Shown here in pieces: positions 1 to 8,718 of a stretch of DNA of 64,000 nt. Both the position numbers and the translations under genes were made by a program. The stretch is taken from positions 33,588-97,587 of the forward strand of contig NZ_JAUGZK010000014.1 of NCBI RefSeq assembly GCF_036327005.1, in the 5' to 3' direction. This DNA comes from Alkalimonas mucilaginosa (GTDB lineage: Bacteria > Pseudomonadota > Gammaproteobacteria > Enterobacterales > Alteromonadaceae). How positions within the stretch are numbered: position 1 is the first letter of the stretch; every line of letters begins with the position of its first letter. The notes under the pieces are model-generated. The model had not been told where the DNA came from and ran no database searches. It saw only the letters and a list, made by a program, of their open reading frames with translations.

Positions 1-1112
1 AGGGGTTCTATGAACTGTGGCAGCAGCAAAGCTGGGAGCACCAGTTGCTTCAAAGCCGAAGCTATTCACTGGCCCAGGTGAAACAAGCGCTCGGTAAAAC
101 CCGACTTACCCTGCAAGACTTCCAGGCTCTGATATCGCCGGCTGCCGAGCCGCTGCTGCCTGAACTGGCAGCCAAAGCACAACAACGAACCCGCCAGCGC
201 TTTGGGCGAACTCAGCAGCTGTTTGCCCCTTTGTATCTATCCAACCTCTGTGCCAATGAATGCAGTTACTGCGGCTTTTCCATGAGCCAGAAAGTCAAAC
301 GCCGGGTACTCACTGCCGAAGAAATCGAAAAAGAATGCCTGGCATTGCGTCAATCCGGCATCGATCAGGTACTGATAGTCACCGGTGAGCATGAACGCAA
401 AGTGGGCATGCCCTACTTCCGGCAGATGCTACCTTTGATCCGCCGTCACTTCAGTAGTCTGATGCTGGAAGTGCAACCCTTATCCGAAGCCCACTACCTG
501 GAGTTACGTCAGCTTGGTGTCGATGCGGTGATGGTGTATCAGGAAACCTATCAACAAAGCGCCTATCAGCGTTACCACTTAAAAGGCCAAAAGTCCGATA
601 TGAGCTGGCGGCTCGGTTGCCCGGATCGGCTGGGCAAAGCCGGTATTGATAAAATCGGTTTAGGCGTATTATTTGGCCTGGCAGACTGGCGCACCGATGC
701 CAGCTTTTTGGCCATGCACTTGTTGTATTTGCAACAACAGTACTGGCAAAGCCGTTATTCACTGTCGGTACCGAGGATCCGGCCTTGCAGCGGTGGTATC
801 GAAGTCCCCTATCCACTGAGCGACAAGCATTTGGTGCAACTAGTCTGTGCCTTCCGCCTGCTGTCTCCCAGTCTAGAGATCAGCTTATCCACCCGTGAAC
901 GGGCTGAGCTGCGCGATCAACTGGTACCCATTGCCATTACCAGCAGCAGTGCCGGCTCCAGCACCCGCCCCGGTGGGTATGCAGTGGATCCTGAAGCACT
1001 GGAACAATTTAGCATCGACGATAGCCGTAGTCCGGCTTTATACCGGCAGCATCTGCAACAACTGGGGATGGCTCCGGTGCTTAAAGACTGGGAACCTTAT
1101 TTAGGAAGATAA
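1..1112 (+). CDS. thiH: 2-iminoacetate synthase ThiH (5' end cut by window edge)
   Basis: Radical-SAM enzyme that cleaves tyrosine to p-cresol and dehydroglycine (2-iminoacetate), supplying the C2-N3 unit of the thiamine thiazole ring; cytoplasmic, partner of ThiG. The frame is open from base 3 with no start codon before the edge, and the first readable residues (GFYELWQQQSWE) look like the usual ThiH N-terminus, so only a few residues are missing. The CxxxCxxC cluster motif (CANECSYC, about 249-275) binds the 4Fe-4S cluster, and the LTRQRFG-like and YLSNLC segments before it are family hallmarks. The C-terminus ends in the expected VLKDWEPYLGR. The rest of the thi operon should lie upstream. 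Very sure of family. Confidence 0.96.
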   Translation, partial: GFYELWQQQSWEHQLLQSRSYSLAQVKQALGKTRLTLQDFQALISPAAEPLLPELAAKAQQRTRQRFGRTQQLFAPLYLSNLCANECSYCGFSMSQKVKRRVLTAEEIEKECLALRQSGIDQVLIVTGEHERKVGMPYFRQMLPLIRRHFSSLMLEVQPLSEAHYLELRQLGVDAVMVYQETYQQSAYQRYHLKGQKSDMSWRLGCPDRLGKAGIDKIGLGVLFGLADWRTDASFLAMHLLYLQQQYWQSRYSLSVPRIRPCSGGIEVPYPLSDKHLVQLVCAFRLLSPSLEISLSTRERAELRDQLVPIAITSSSAGSSTRPGGYAVDPEALEQFSIDDSRSPALYRQHLQQLGMAPVLKDWEPYLGR

Positions 1113-1130
1113 CAACTGCCAGTTTGAAGT

Positions 1131-1152
1131 CGGGGCGCAATCAAGCGCCCCG
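1131..1152. terminator. GC-rich hairpin between convergent genes
   Basis: A perfect 8-bp inverted repeat (CGGGGCGC, loop AATCAA, GCGCCCCG) lies 18 bases after the thiH stop and just before the 3' end of the convergent DUF2059 gene. It has no U-tract on either side, so intrinsic termination is probable but not certain. Confidence 0.5.
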
Positions 1153-1165
1153 ATGACTTAAGAAA

Positions 1166-1600
1166 CTAATTGCCGATATCCAATCCTGCAGCTTCCAACA
1201 TCTGCAGTAATTGCGGCTGATACTTTTCTGCCAACGCCATGCCGATTTGCGCACCTTCGGAAAACAGCTGCGGCATTAGCTCAACACTTTTGGCACCTAC
1301 CGGGGACTTGTAGAACTGAACCAGCTCTTTTAACTCCGCTTCACTGAAATGCTTTTTATAAAGCGCGGCCATCGGCACTTTCATTTCGTCCCAGCTCATG
1401 TAGGTCCGGCTCCATTCCAGCAATACCGGCTCGTACTGTGCCAGCACTGGGTTTGACCCTGCCATCATTTGCACCAGTTGTTGCTGCATCTGAAGCACTT
1501 GCTCCTGGCCTCCCATCACATCCAGCAATTCATAGGCCGGATCCGCTTTTAATGGAAAACAGCACAACATCGCCGCCAGCAGAATTGATTTCTTTAACAT
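1166..1600 (-). CDS. Secreted DUF2059 family protein
   Basis: A 144-residue exported protein. Residues 1-20 form a signal peptide (MLKKSILLAAMLCCFPLKA) and the rest is helical with the DUF2059 core (ELVQFYKSPVGAKSVELMPQ). I chose the ATG at 1600 because an AGGA ribosome site lies about 8 bases upstream; a TTG start at 1621 is open in frame but has no such site. Family function is unknown, with a periplasmic location expected. The gene is transcribed convergently to thiH and stands alone, with a hairpin after it. Confidence 0.8.
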   Translation of the reverse strand: MLKKSILLAAMLCCFPLKADPAYELLDVMGGQEQVLQMQQQLVQMMAGSNPVLAQYEPVLLEWSRTYMSWDEMKVPMAALYKKHFSEAELKELVQFYKSPVGAKSVELMPQLFSEGAQIGMALAEKYQPQLLQMLEAAGLDIGN

Positions 1601-1727
1601 CGTTTTTTTCCTTTTATTCAAAGACAGCTCAAAATAACTTAAACTCAGAGTGGTTGCAATTGCTGGGGCATCAAAGCCAGGCTTTCGATGTGCTATGCTT
1701 AAAACTGTGTTTTAACAAGGATAACAA

Positions 1728-2354
1728 ATGAAGCTAACGGAAGTTAAACACCCGCTGGTGCAGCATAAAATGGGCTTATTGCGTTCAGCCGATATCAGCA
1801 CCAAAGCCTTTCGCGAACTTGCCAGAGAAGTTGGCAGTTTACTTACTTACGAAGCCACCACCGATTTACCACTGGAAGACTGTAGTATTGAAGGCTGGTG
1901 CGGCACCATTCCAATCCGGCAAATTCAAGGCAAGAAAGTCACTGTAGTGCCTATTTTACGGGCAGGTTTAGGGATGATGGACGGTGTACTGGAGCACTTA
2001 CCCAGCGCCCGCATTAGTGTGGTTGGTATTTACCGGGATGAGCACAGCCTGCAACCTGTTCCTTATTTCCAAAAGCTGGCACCGGATATGGAGCACCGTT
2101 TGGCCATCGTAGTGGATCCAATGCTGGCCACCGGTGGCTCAATGATTGCAACCGTTGATCTGTTAAAACAACAAGGCTGCAAGCATATCAAAGCTCTGGT
2201 GCTGGTGGCAGCGCCGGAAGGCATCAGTGCCTTATCGAAGGCACATCCGGATATCGAGCTTTACACCGCAGCCGTCGATGAAAAACTTAACGAGCATGGC
2301 TACATTTTGCCGGGGCTTGGCGATGCCGGCGACAAATTATTTGGTACCAAATAA
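1728..2354 (+). CDS. upp: Uracil phosphoribosyltransferase
   Basis: Salvage enzyme that joins uracil and PRPP to make UMP in the cytoplasm. The 208-residue length is standard. The PRPP-binding loop VVDPMLATGGSM lies at about residues 128-139 and the uracil-binding C-terminal segment GYILPGLGDAGDKLFGT is intact. A TGcTATGCT extended -10 element about 30 bases before the ATG is a plausible promoter, and a purine-rich AAGGA ribosome site precedes the start. The usual partner, the uracil permease gene uraA, is not adjacent; the next gene belongs to an unrelated export operon. Confidence 0.97.
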   Translation: MKLTEVKHPLVQHKMGLLRSADISTKAFRELAREVGSLLTYEATTDLPLEDCSIEGWCGTIPIRQIQGKKVTVVPILRAGLGMMDGVLEHLPSARISVVGIYRDEHSLQPVPYFQKLAPDMEHRLAIVVDPMLATGGSMIATVDLLKQQGCKHIKALVLVAAPEGISALSKAHPDIELYTAAVDEKLNEHGYILPGLGDAGDKLFGTK

Positions 2355-2434
2355 GGCTCACCGTGGCAATAAGTTGCAGCCACAGGTGAACTTGCTTAGA
2401 ATAAAGTAGAGCATTTACTCTAACGAGGATTTCT

Positions 2435-3781
2435 ATGCACTTCCGTTCTTCATTGGCAGGCCTGACAGCCATGCTGCTTTTACTGATGCCAGACAGCACA
2501 TTACGGGCAACAACGCTCAGCCTGCCTGATGCTGAGCAGCGACTGGCATCGAACCGAACTTTGCTGGCGCAGCAAGCTGATGTCGATGCCTGGCAAGCCC
2601 AGCAGCGAGCACTGAACAGCCTGAACCTGCCACAGCTGAGCATCACCATTGCCGGTATTGCCTATGAAAAAGAAGTGACTTTCGATATTCCGGTGATCAA
2701 CCAGCCAGCCGAACTCGATGTGTTTCGCAGTGGTATTCGTAGCCAGATGAATCTGCTTTGGCCTCTGTACACCGGTGGCCGAACCAATGCGGCTCAGCAA
2801 CAAGTTGCCGCCAGGGTTACCGAAGCCGAAGCGGAACAACGTTTGCTGCAACTGCAGTTGCTAAAACGATTATTTGATCTGTACTTTTCCAGCCAGATGA
2901 TGCAACAGGTGGTGCAGGTTCGGGAGCAAGCTCTGCAGACTCTGGATGCCCATGTTCATAAAGCCAGGCGCTTCGAACAAGAGGGCCTGATCACCCAGCT
3001 CAACCGGATGCAGGCCGAAGTAGCTCAGGCAGAAGCCCGCCGAAGCGCTGTCCAAGCCAGACGGCAGCTCATTGATGTTCAGGCTGCCTTGCAAAATTTA
3101 CTGCAACTGGATGCACTCAGTTGCTTAAGTACCCCACTGCCCCAGCCAGTCGCATTAACCGAATCTATCGACTGGTTTGTTGCCGAGGCCAGGCGCAATA
3201 ACCCGGTTTTTTCGCAGTTGCAGGCGAAAGATCGTCAGGTAAAGCAGCAACTACGCATAGAGCAAGGCAAAAAGCTGCCCGAGGTGTTCCTGGTAGGCAG
3301 CTATGATTTAAACCGAGCCGCCACCCCCTTGACCGAGCCTGACTGGAGCATTGGTCTTGGCATGCGTTATCACTTTACTACCCCGGTGAATCGCCAGGCC
3401 AGTGTAGATGCCGTACTTAGCCGGCAACAACAGCTGGATCACAGCCGGGATCAGGCCGACGCCGATATGCAGTTGGCGGTGGAAAGCAGCTACCGTACCG
3501 TGCTGCAGCATCTGGAGCAATTTGAGTTGTTACAGCAGGATCTGGAACTGGCACGCGAACATGCCCGTTTGCAACGCCATGCTTTTGAAGAAGGCATGGC
3601 AACGTCACTGGATGTGACCGATGCCCGTTTAAAGCAAGCGGCTGCTGAAGTAGAGGCACTGCAGGCTGCTTTTCAATACAGCAGCGCCCTGGCGCAACTC
3701 ACTCAGCTAACAGGCCGCCCGGAATTATTAGCCAACTGGCTGCCTGCTTTATTGCAACAGCAGTCCTGCGCATCCATTTAA
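2435..3781 (+). CDS. TolC-family outer membrane efflux channel
   Basis: A 448-residue outer membrane factor with an N-terminal signal peptide (about residues 1-25) followed by two OEP-type repeats of long amphipathic helices (for example LQAKDRQVKQQLRIEQGK and the LEQFELLQQDLELAREH stretch). TolC-family trimers form the outer membrane duct and periplasmic tunnel of tripartite exporters. It is the first gene of a four-gene run with an HlyD-type adaptor 9 bases downstream and two ABC-2 permeases, so it is dedicated to that exporter rather than being the housekeeping TolC. The ATG has a GAGG ribosome site 8 bases upstream. Confidence 0.9.
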   Translation: MHFRSSLAGLTAMLLLLMPDSTLRATTLSLPDAEQRLASNRTLLAQQADVDAWQAQQRALNSLNLPQLSITIAGIAYEKEVTFDIPVINQPAELDVFRSGIRSQMNLLWPLYTGGRTNAAQQQVAARVTEAEAEQRLLQLQLLKRLFDLYFSSQMMQQVVQVREQALQTLDAHVHKARRFEQEGLITQLNRMQAEVAQAEARRSAVQARRQLIDVQAALQNLLQLDALSCLSTPLPQPVALTESIDWFVAEARRNNPVFSQLQAKDRQVKQQLRIEQGKKLPEVFLVGSYDLNRAATPLTEPDWSIGLGMRYHFTTPVNRQASVDAVLSRQQQLDHSRDQADADMQLAVESSYRTVLQHLEQFELLQQDLELAREHARLQRHAFEEGMATSLDVTDARLKQAAAEVEALQAAFQYSSALAQLTQLTGRPELLANWLPALLQQQSCASI

Positions 3782-3790
3782 GGGTTCAAC

Positions 3791-4762
3791 ATGCAAAGTA
3801 AAAAAATTATTCTACCTCTCTTCGCTGTTCTTTTGGTGCTGGTGCTCTTCTGGTGGCTTTGGCCAAGCCCACAACCCGAGTTCTTGCATGGTGATGTCGA
3901 AGTGCGGGAGATCCGTATAGCCAGCAAGATCCCAGGCCGTGTCAGTCGAATGCATGTCAAAGAAGGCGATATGGTTCAGCCGGGCCAATTGTTGTTTGAA
4001 CTGGATAGTCCCGAGCTAAATGCCAAACTGGCTCAGGCTGAAGCCGCCGAAGCGGCGACCAAAGCACTGCAGGATGAAGCTGAAGCCGGCCTTCGTAGTG
4101 AAGAAATAGAGATGGCCCGGCTGGACTGGCAGCGGGCGCTGGTGCAGCAAAACCTGTACCAAACGACGTTGAACAGGATGCGTAATTTGCATGCCGAAGG
4201 CCTGGTGTCACAACAACAACTGGATGAAGTACAGGCAAAGTGGCAAGCCAGTACCGATCAGGCCAGCGCAGCGGAGGCACGTTACACCATGGCAGCTTCC
4301 GGCGCACGCCAGGAGCAACTGCGGGCAGTACAGGCACAGAACCGTCGTGCTGCTGCAGCCGTAGCTGAAGTAGAAGCTTACCGGCAGGAAACCCGCATGC
4401 TCGCTCCTCTGGCCGGTGAAATTGCCAGCATAGTCATTCAGCCCGGCGAGCTGGCACCTACCGGGTATCCGGTGATTACGTTAATTGACCCAACCGATAG
4501 CTGGGTGGTCTTTACCATCCGGGAAGATAAGCTCAATGCACTGGTCCCAGGCACCGAGTTTGATGCGTGGGTACCCGCATTGAACCATAGCCTGCGCTTT
4601 CGCGTCAGCAAGCTAAGTGCCCTGCCATCTTTTGCGAATTGGAAGCAAGTCCGGGGTACCCCGGGTTACGACTTGAAAACCTTCCAACTGGAAGCAAGGC
4701 CCGTGCAGCATGAGCCTAAGTTACGGGCCGGTATGACCGTGATACTGGCGCTGGAGGACTGA
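3791..4762 (+). CDS. HlyD/EmrA-type periplasmic adaptor protein
   Basis: A 323-residue membrane fusion protein: one N-terminal membrane anchor (residues about 7-25), a biotinyl-lipoyl half-motif (SKIPGRVSRMHVKEGDMVQPGQ), a helical hairpin at residues about 75-195, and the second lipoyl half (LAPLAGEIASIVIQPGE). It resembles the YhiI/YbhG class of adaptors. It bridges the inner membrane permeases and the TolC-type channel encoded upstream. Its stop codon overlaps the next start by one base (TGATG), which indicates translational coupling. Confidence 0.9.
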   Translation: MQSKKIILPLFAVLLVLVLFWWLWPSPQPEFLHGDVEVREIRIASKIPGRVSRMHVKEGDMVQPGQLLFELDSPELNAKLAQAEAAEAATKALQDEAEAGLRSEEIEMARLDWQRALVQQNLYQTTLNRMRNLHAEGLVSQQQLDEVQAKWQASTDQASAAEARYTMAASGARQEQLRAVQAQNRRAAAAVAEVEAYRQETRMLAPLAGEIASIVIQPGELAPTGYPVITLIDPTDSWVVFTIREDKLNALVPGTEFDAWVPALNHSLRFRVSKLSALPSFANWKQVRGTPGYDLKTFQLEARPVQHEPKLRAGMTVILALED

Positions 4763-5931
4763 TGTCGGCTTTTCGGCTTAGCCTGAGCCGCGAACTCAAG
4801 CACCTGCACGATGATCGTGGTGATCGCTTTTTAGCCCTTTGGCTAATGCCTTTGCTTTGCATCTTTATCTGGTGGATTTTTTCTGCCGGTCAGCCCGAGC
4901 AACTGCCTGTTGCTGTGATGGATCAGGATCAAAGCCCTTTGTCACGGCAACTGATCAGGTTGGTTGATGCTGCCCCCGGAGTAGCGGTCACCCTGGATGC
5001 CACTGACAGTAAAGTGGCCGTGGATGCCCTGCGTCAACGCCAGATCTATGGCCTGTTGATTTTACCCAAAGGCCTGCAAGATAGTATCTATCAGGGACAG
5101 CCTGCCGAACTGGTGTTGCAGCTAAACAGCCAATACACCACCTATGCATCAACACTGCAACGTGGCATTCAGCAAGCCATTATGACTGCCGGTGTCGGTA
5201 TTCACAGCGACAGGCTGCAGCGACAGGGTCTTTACCCCGAGGCCAGTCTGGCCACTGTACTGCCGGTGCAGGTGCTCGCCACCCCTTTATACAACGAGGG
5301 GCCAAGTTATGAGGTATTTCTGGCAGCTACTTTAATTCCGGCCCTGTTTCAGATCCTGGCGATGGTAGTCACCGTTTCTGCCATAGGGCGGGAGCTAAGA
5401 GACGGCACGGCCAAAGCCTGGCTGGATAGTGCCGGTGGCTCAGTGTTAATGGCGTTGGTAAGCAAACTGGTTCCCTACTTTGCTTTACTTGTATTGTACG
5501 GCGCTGGCTACGTACTCTTGTTTCAGCTGCTGGCTCCTGCCAGCTATGCCGGCTCCGCTGTAAATATCTGGTTTAGTTTTGTGTTAATGATTGCAGCTGC
5601 CATGGCCATCGCGCTGTTGCTGGTTGCTCTGACCCGAAACTTTCGCATGGCTCTCAGTCTGGCCGGTTTTTACAGCGCGCCTGCTTTTGCCTACTCCGGT
5701 CAGGCCTTCCCTCTGGTAGCCATGCCGGAGCTGGCACAGTACTGGGCTAGTATTTTGCCACTGACCCACTGGCTGAAGTTATACAATCAGCAATGGCTGG
5801 CTGGCGCGCCATGGCAAGCGGCCAGCACCCCCTGGCTGGTACTGCTGTCGATGCTGCTGCTGGGCAGTATTTCAGGTTATCTGCTATTGAAACGCTCGGG
5901 CTTTAAGGCCGAAAGCTGGGGGGCACGTTAA
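4762..5931 (+). CDS. ABC-2 type permease (YhhJ/YbhS/YbhR-like), first of two
   Basis: A 389-residue inner membrane protein with the ABC-2_membrane_3 layout: one N-terminal membrane segment (about 24-42), a periplasmic domain of about 140 residues (opening with VAVMDQDQSPLSRQL), then five or six membrane segments from residue about 185 to the end. Such proteins pair as half-transporters and normally need an ATP-binding subunit. None is encoded here; the neighbours are a TolC-type channel, an HlyD adaptor and a second permease. The start overlaps the adaptor stop and the stop overlaps the next start. Confidence 0.88.
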   Translation: MSAFRLSLSRELKHLHDDRGDRFLALWLMPLLCIFIWWIFSAGQPEQLPVAVMDQDQSPLSRQLIRLVDAAPGVAVTLDATDSKVAVDALRQRQIYGLLILPKGLQDSIYQGQPAELVLQLNSQYTTYASTLQRGIQQAIMTAGVGIHSDRLQRQGLYPEASLATVLPVQVLATPLYNEGPSYEVFLAATLIPALFQILAMVVTVSAIGRELRDGTAKAWLDSAGGSVLMALVSKLVPYFALLVLYGAGYVLLFQLLAPASYAGSAVNIWFSFVLMIAAAMAIALLLVALTRNFRMALSLAGFYSAPAFAYSGQAFPLVAMPELAQYWASILPLTHWLKLYNQQWLAGAPWQAASTPWLVLLSMLLLGSISGYLLLKRSGFKAESWGAR

Positions 5932-7058
5932 TGACTATCTGGCAACACAGCCTGCACACCTGGCGATTGATCTTTAAAGATAAGGGCGCCATTTTACTGT
6001 TGTTTGTCGCAGGCTTAATTTATTCCTTTTTCTACCCACTGCCTTACCACTTCGAACAAGTGGAATCAGTACCTACTATTTTGATTGACCAGGATCACAG
6101 TGCGTCTTCCAGAAACCTGCGACGCCTGTTGCTGGCATCACCAAATCTGGAAATACGTCAAATCAGCAGCGAAACATCCGCCATTCAAGCCGCGTTATGG
6201 CAAGGCGATGTGATGGCTCTGATTATTATCCCAAGTGGCTTTCATCAGGATATCCTGGCAGGGCGTGCTGCACAGGTGCAGATTGCCAGCCATGGCGGCT
6301 ACCTGCTGGCTGGCAGCAAAGCCTTGATGAATGCCAATGAAGCAGCCCTGACAATGGGTGCAGCGGTTAGTATGCACAAGCTACAAAGCTTGGGGTTTAG
6401 TCCGATACAAGCCATCGACAGTCTGCAACCCCTGCAGTTGCACAGCCGCTCTTTGTACAACCCCAAAGATGGCTATGGCCATGCCATAGTGCCGGCAGTG
6501 ATGGTGCTGGTGATCCAGCAGACACTGTTAATCGGCGTAACCTTGCTGCTGGGCAGGCAAGCCGAGCTGAAGCAACTGCCAAGCGGTTGGCGCGCCTACA
6601 GTGGTATGCTGCTTACCTTTAGCTGTATCGGACTGCTCAACTCACTGTATTTTTTCCTGGTTGCCCTTCGGCTGCAACACTATGCTCAGCTTGGTCCCTT
6701 AGTGCATCTGCTGGTATTTTGTCTGCTATTCTCGCTGTGCATAGCTGCTTTTGCCCTGCTGCTTGGCCGCTTGTTTCAAAGCCGTGAACGTGGCTTGCAG
6801 TTGCTGCTGATTAGTGCCGTACCCATGCTGTTTATCTCGGGGTACAGTTGGCCGGCCGAATCCCTGCCAACAGCGCTCTACTATCTGCGCTGGTTGCTCC
6901 CCTCCACAGCCGGCATTCATGGGTTTGTAGGTATCAATCAACTGGGCGCCAGCCTGGTCGATATTCAACAAGAGTTGGTGGCTCTTAGCTGTCTGACACT
7001 CGGCATGATTGCAGTTGGACTCTGGCTGTACCGTCCGACAGGCAAGCAATTGCCCTGA
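5931..7058 (+). CDS. ABC-2 type permease, second of two
   Basis: A 375-residue homologue of the preceding permease with the same layout: membrane segment at about 18-36, periplasmic domain containing the matching ILIDQDHSASSRNLRRL segment, and a C-terminal bundle of membrane helices. The two probably form a heterodimer. The ATG overlaps the previous stop (TAATG). This is the last gene of the export operon, followed at once by a hairpin. The substrate cannot be read from sequence; drug-like or lipid-like molecules are usual for YbhG/YhiI-type systems. Confidence 0.88.
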   Translation: MTIWQHSLHTWRLIFKDKGAILLLFVAGLIYSFFYPLPYHFEQVESVPTILIDQDHSASSRNLRRLLLASPNLEIRQISSETSAIQAALWQGDVMALIIIPSGFHQDILAGRAAQVQIASHGGYLLAGSKALMNANEAALTMGAAVSMHKLQSLGFSPIQAIDSLQPLQLHSRSLYNPKDGYGHAIVPAVMVLVIQQTLLIGVTLLLGRQAELKQLPSGWRAYSGMLLTFSCIGLLNSLYFFLVALRLQHYAQLGPLVHLLVFCLLFSLCIAAFALLLGRLFQSRERGLQLLLISAVPMLFISGYSWPAESLPTALYYLRWLLPSTAGIHGFVGINQLGASLVDIQQELVALSCLTLGMIAVGLWLYRPTGKQLP

Positions 7059-7080
7059 AACGGCAAGCCTTTGCCTGTTT
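7058..7080 (+). terminator. Hairpin at the end of the export operon
   Basis: Inverted arms AAACGGCAA and TTGCCTGTTT with one bulged base and a GCCT loop begin inside the stop codon of the second permease. The run of T residues closes the stem. A modest intrinsic terminator. Confidence 0.45.
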
Positions 7081-7217
7081 GCTGTATCACCACAGCCAGG
7101 CACAACAAGGCGCCAGGCTGTCTGAACATTGCATCAGCCTGGCGCAGCCTTTGCATCGTGCTCACTTCACAAGCAGTCATCTTTCACCAGGCAGTACCAA
7201 ACCATGGAGCAGCTGAT

Positions 7218-7718
7218 ATGCTGATTATTCCCCAAACCAGTGGCAGTGAATACCAGGCACTACGACAACGTCTGCGCGAAGACAACAAAGCCGATTTGTA
7301 TCCTTTGCCCGTAAAACAGCCCGTACAAGACAGCAAAAATGAGATCCAACCTCAACCTGTGCCAGATGTGCGCCCTACCCCCATTCCTGAGCCAGATCGG
7401 GTCACTCTGGGACAAGCTGCACCAGGCTCCGAGGGATTAAGCCTGACCTACCGACCTGATGGCAGAGTGCCAGAACAAGTGACGGAGCGGGTAGACTATC
7501 TAAGCCAGATGATGCAGGCCATGACAGATGCCAAAGTTGGGTTTGACCGCGAAAAATACGAAGAGCTGCAAGAAAAAATTGATGAGATCCTGGCCAAAGA
7601 GGAACTCACCGATGCCGATCGGTCAAAACTGGAAGCTCTGGAGCAAGAACAACGCCGGCTGTTTGAAGTTGCGGCAAAACGACTGGCAGAAAAAGCTGTC
7701 AATGAGGAAAAAGTCTGA
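7218..7718 (+). CDS. Unknown proline-rich then coiled-coil protein
   Basis: I do not recognise this 166-residue protein. It has no signal peptide or membrane segment. Residues about 35-75 are rich in Pro and Gln (PVKQPVQDSKNEIQPQPVPD), and residues about 105-160 are strongly helical and charged (REKYEELQEKIDEILAKEEL), likely a coiled coil. The ATG at 7218 follows GGAG; an open extension to 7071 has non-coding composition, so I excluded it. It stands alone between the export operon and a hydrolase gene. Codon use fits the neighbours. Confidence 0.65.
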   Translation: MLIIPQTSGSEYQALRQRLREDNKADLYPLPVKQPVQDSKNEIQPQPVPDVRPTPIPEPDRVTLGQAAPGSEGLSLTYRPDGRVPEQVTERVDYLSQMMQAMTDAKVGFDREKYEELQEKIDEILAKEELTDADRSKLEALEQEQRRLFEVAAKRLAEKAVNEEKV

Positions 7719-7786
7719 TCCTGACTTGCGATAACGGGAAAAAGCTGGCATCTTGCGGCCATCTTCGTTGAAACAGGGACAATGCA

Positions 7787-8671
7787 GTGGAGCTTATCCC
7801 CTGGTCTTTTCATACCCATTATGGCTTTTGCCTGCGGGGGTACCACAGTGCTCCCAGTGGCAAGCCGGTATTGCATGTTTTGCATGGCAATGGCTTTTGC
7901 AGCCGGATGTACCAACCCATGCTGCAACAACTGGCCAGAGACTATGACTTATTCTTATCCGATGCGCAGGGACATGGTGACAGCGATCATGGTGGCCCCT
8001 TTGTCGGCTGGAATGAAAGTGCTGAGCTGGCAGCCCAGGCCTGGTTAGCGCATCGTGATCGCTTTGCCAATGTTCCCCACATTGGTCTTGGTCATAGTTT
8101 TGGAGGGGTGCTGACAGCGCTGAATAATGCCGCTTACCCTGATCTGTTCTCTCAGGTAGTCCTGCTCGATCCGGTGCTGTTTACTCCCAGCATGCTGACC
8201 AGCATGAAAGCACTTACCCTGGTTCGACTGTACCAACGAAACCCCTATGCCCGAGCGGCGCTAAAACGCCGGCAGCATTGGCCAGACAAAATCACCGCAA
8301 AAAACTACCTGCAGCAACGTGGCCTGTACCGGAATTGGCAGCCTGAAGCTTTAGCCGCTTACATCGACCATGCCCTAAAACCGACGGAGCACGGTATTAG
8401 TTTAAAATGCCAACCTGAGCGGGAGGCCGAAATTTTTGGCTCCTACCCACGCAATTTGTGGCGTCAACTCGCTAAGCCCTGTGCGCCAACGCTGGTGCTT
8501 TATGGCAATAACAGTTATCCTTTTGTGCCTAAAGCGCTGCAAAAATGGCAGCATCTCAACCCTGCAGTTGAGCTTGAGCAGCTGCCGGGCAGCCATTGCT
8601 TTATGCAAGAAGCACCGGAAATGACCGCAACTGCGATTCATGCGAAACTTAGCGCTATAAAATGCGTCTGA
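7787..8671 (+). CDS. Alpha/beta hydrolase
   Basis: A 294-residue soluble alpha/beta-hydrolase fold enzyme. The oxyanion-hole motif HGNG lies at residues 33-36, the nucleophile elbow GHSFGG places the catalytic Ser at 104, and GSHCF near residue 267 supplies the His. The usual acid-bearing turn reads LYGNNSY, so the acid may instead come from the Asp of VVLLDPV after strand 6. The start is GTG: it follows AGGGA by about 8 bases, and an in-frame stop at 7769 leaves no better codon. An ATG at 7782 is in another frame. Substrate unknown; esterase-like. Confidence 0.82.
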   Translation: MELIPWSFHTHYGFCLRGYHSAPSGKPVLHVLHGNGFCSRMYQPMLQQLARDYDLFLSDAQGHGDSDHGGPFVGWNESAELAAQAWLAHRDRFANVPHIGLGHSFGGVLTALNNAAYPDLFSQVVLLDPVLFTPSMLTSMKALTLVRLYQRNPYARAALKRRQHWPDKITAKNYLQQRGLYRNWQPEALAAYIDHALKPTEHGISLKCQPEREAEIFGSYPRNLWRQLAKPCAPTLVLYGNNSYPFVPKALQKWQHLNPAVELEQLPGSHCFMQEAPEMTATAIHAKLSAIKCV

Positions 8672-8677
8672 AGCGGG

Positions 8678-8683
8678 TATAAT
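8678..8683 (+). promoter_or_regulatory. Consensus -10 element for the NlpE-META lipoprotein gene
   Basis: TATAAT lies 36 bases before the ATG of the lipoprotein gene, at the end of the hydrolase gene, within the typical GGTATAATTCGC setting. No good -35 element was found at the right distance. Confidence 0.45.
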
Positions 8684-8718
8684 TCGCTGCACTACCAAAA
8701 CGGGAACATGCCGGAGTA

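Noticed and set aside
1438..1731. A 97-residue frame opposite the DUF2059 gene running into upp
   Set aside because: No ribosome site or motif, and it covers the upp promoter region.
7071..7217. N-terminal extension of the Pro-rich/coiled-coil protein
   Set aside because: The extra 49 residues have unlike composition and lie over a terminator-like hairpin, while ATG 7218 has GGAG upstream.
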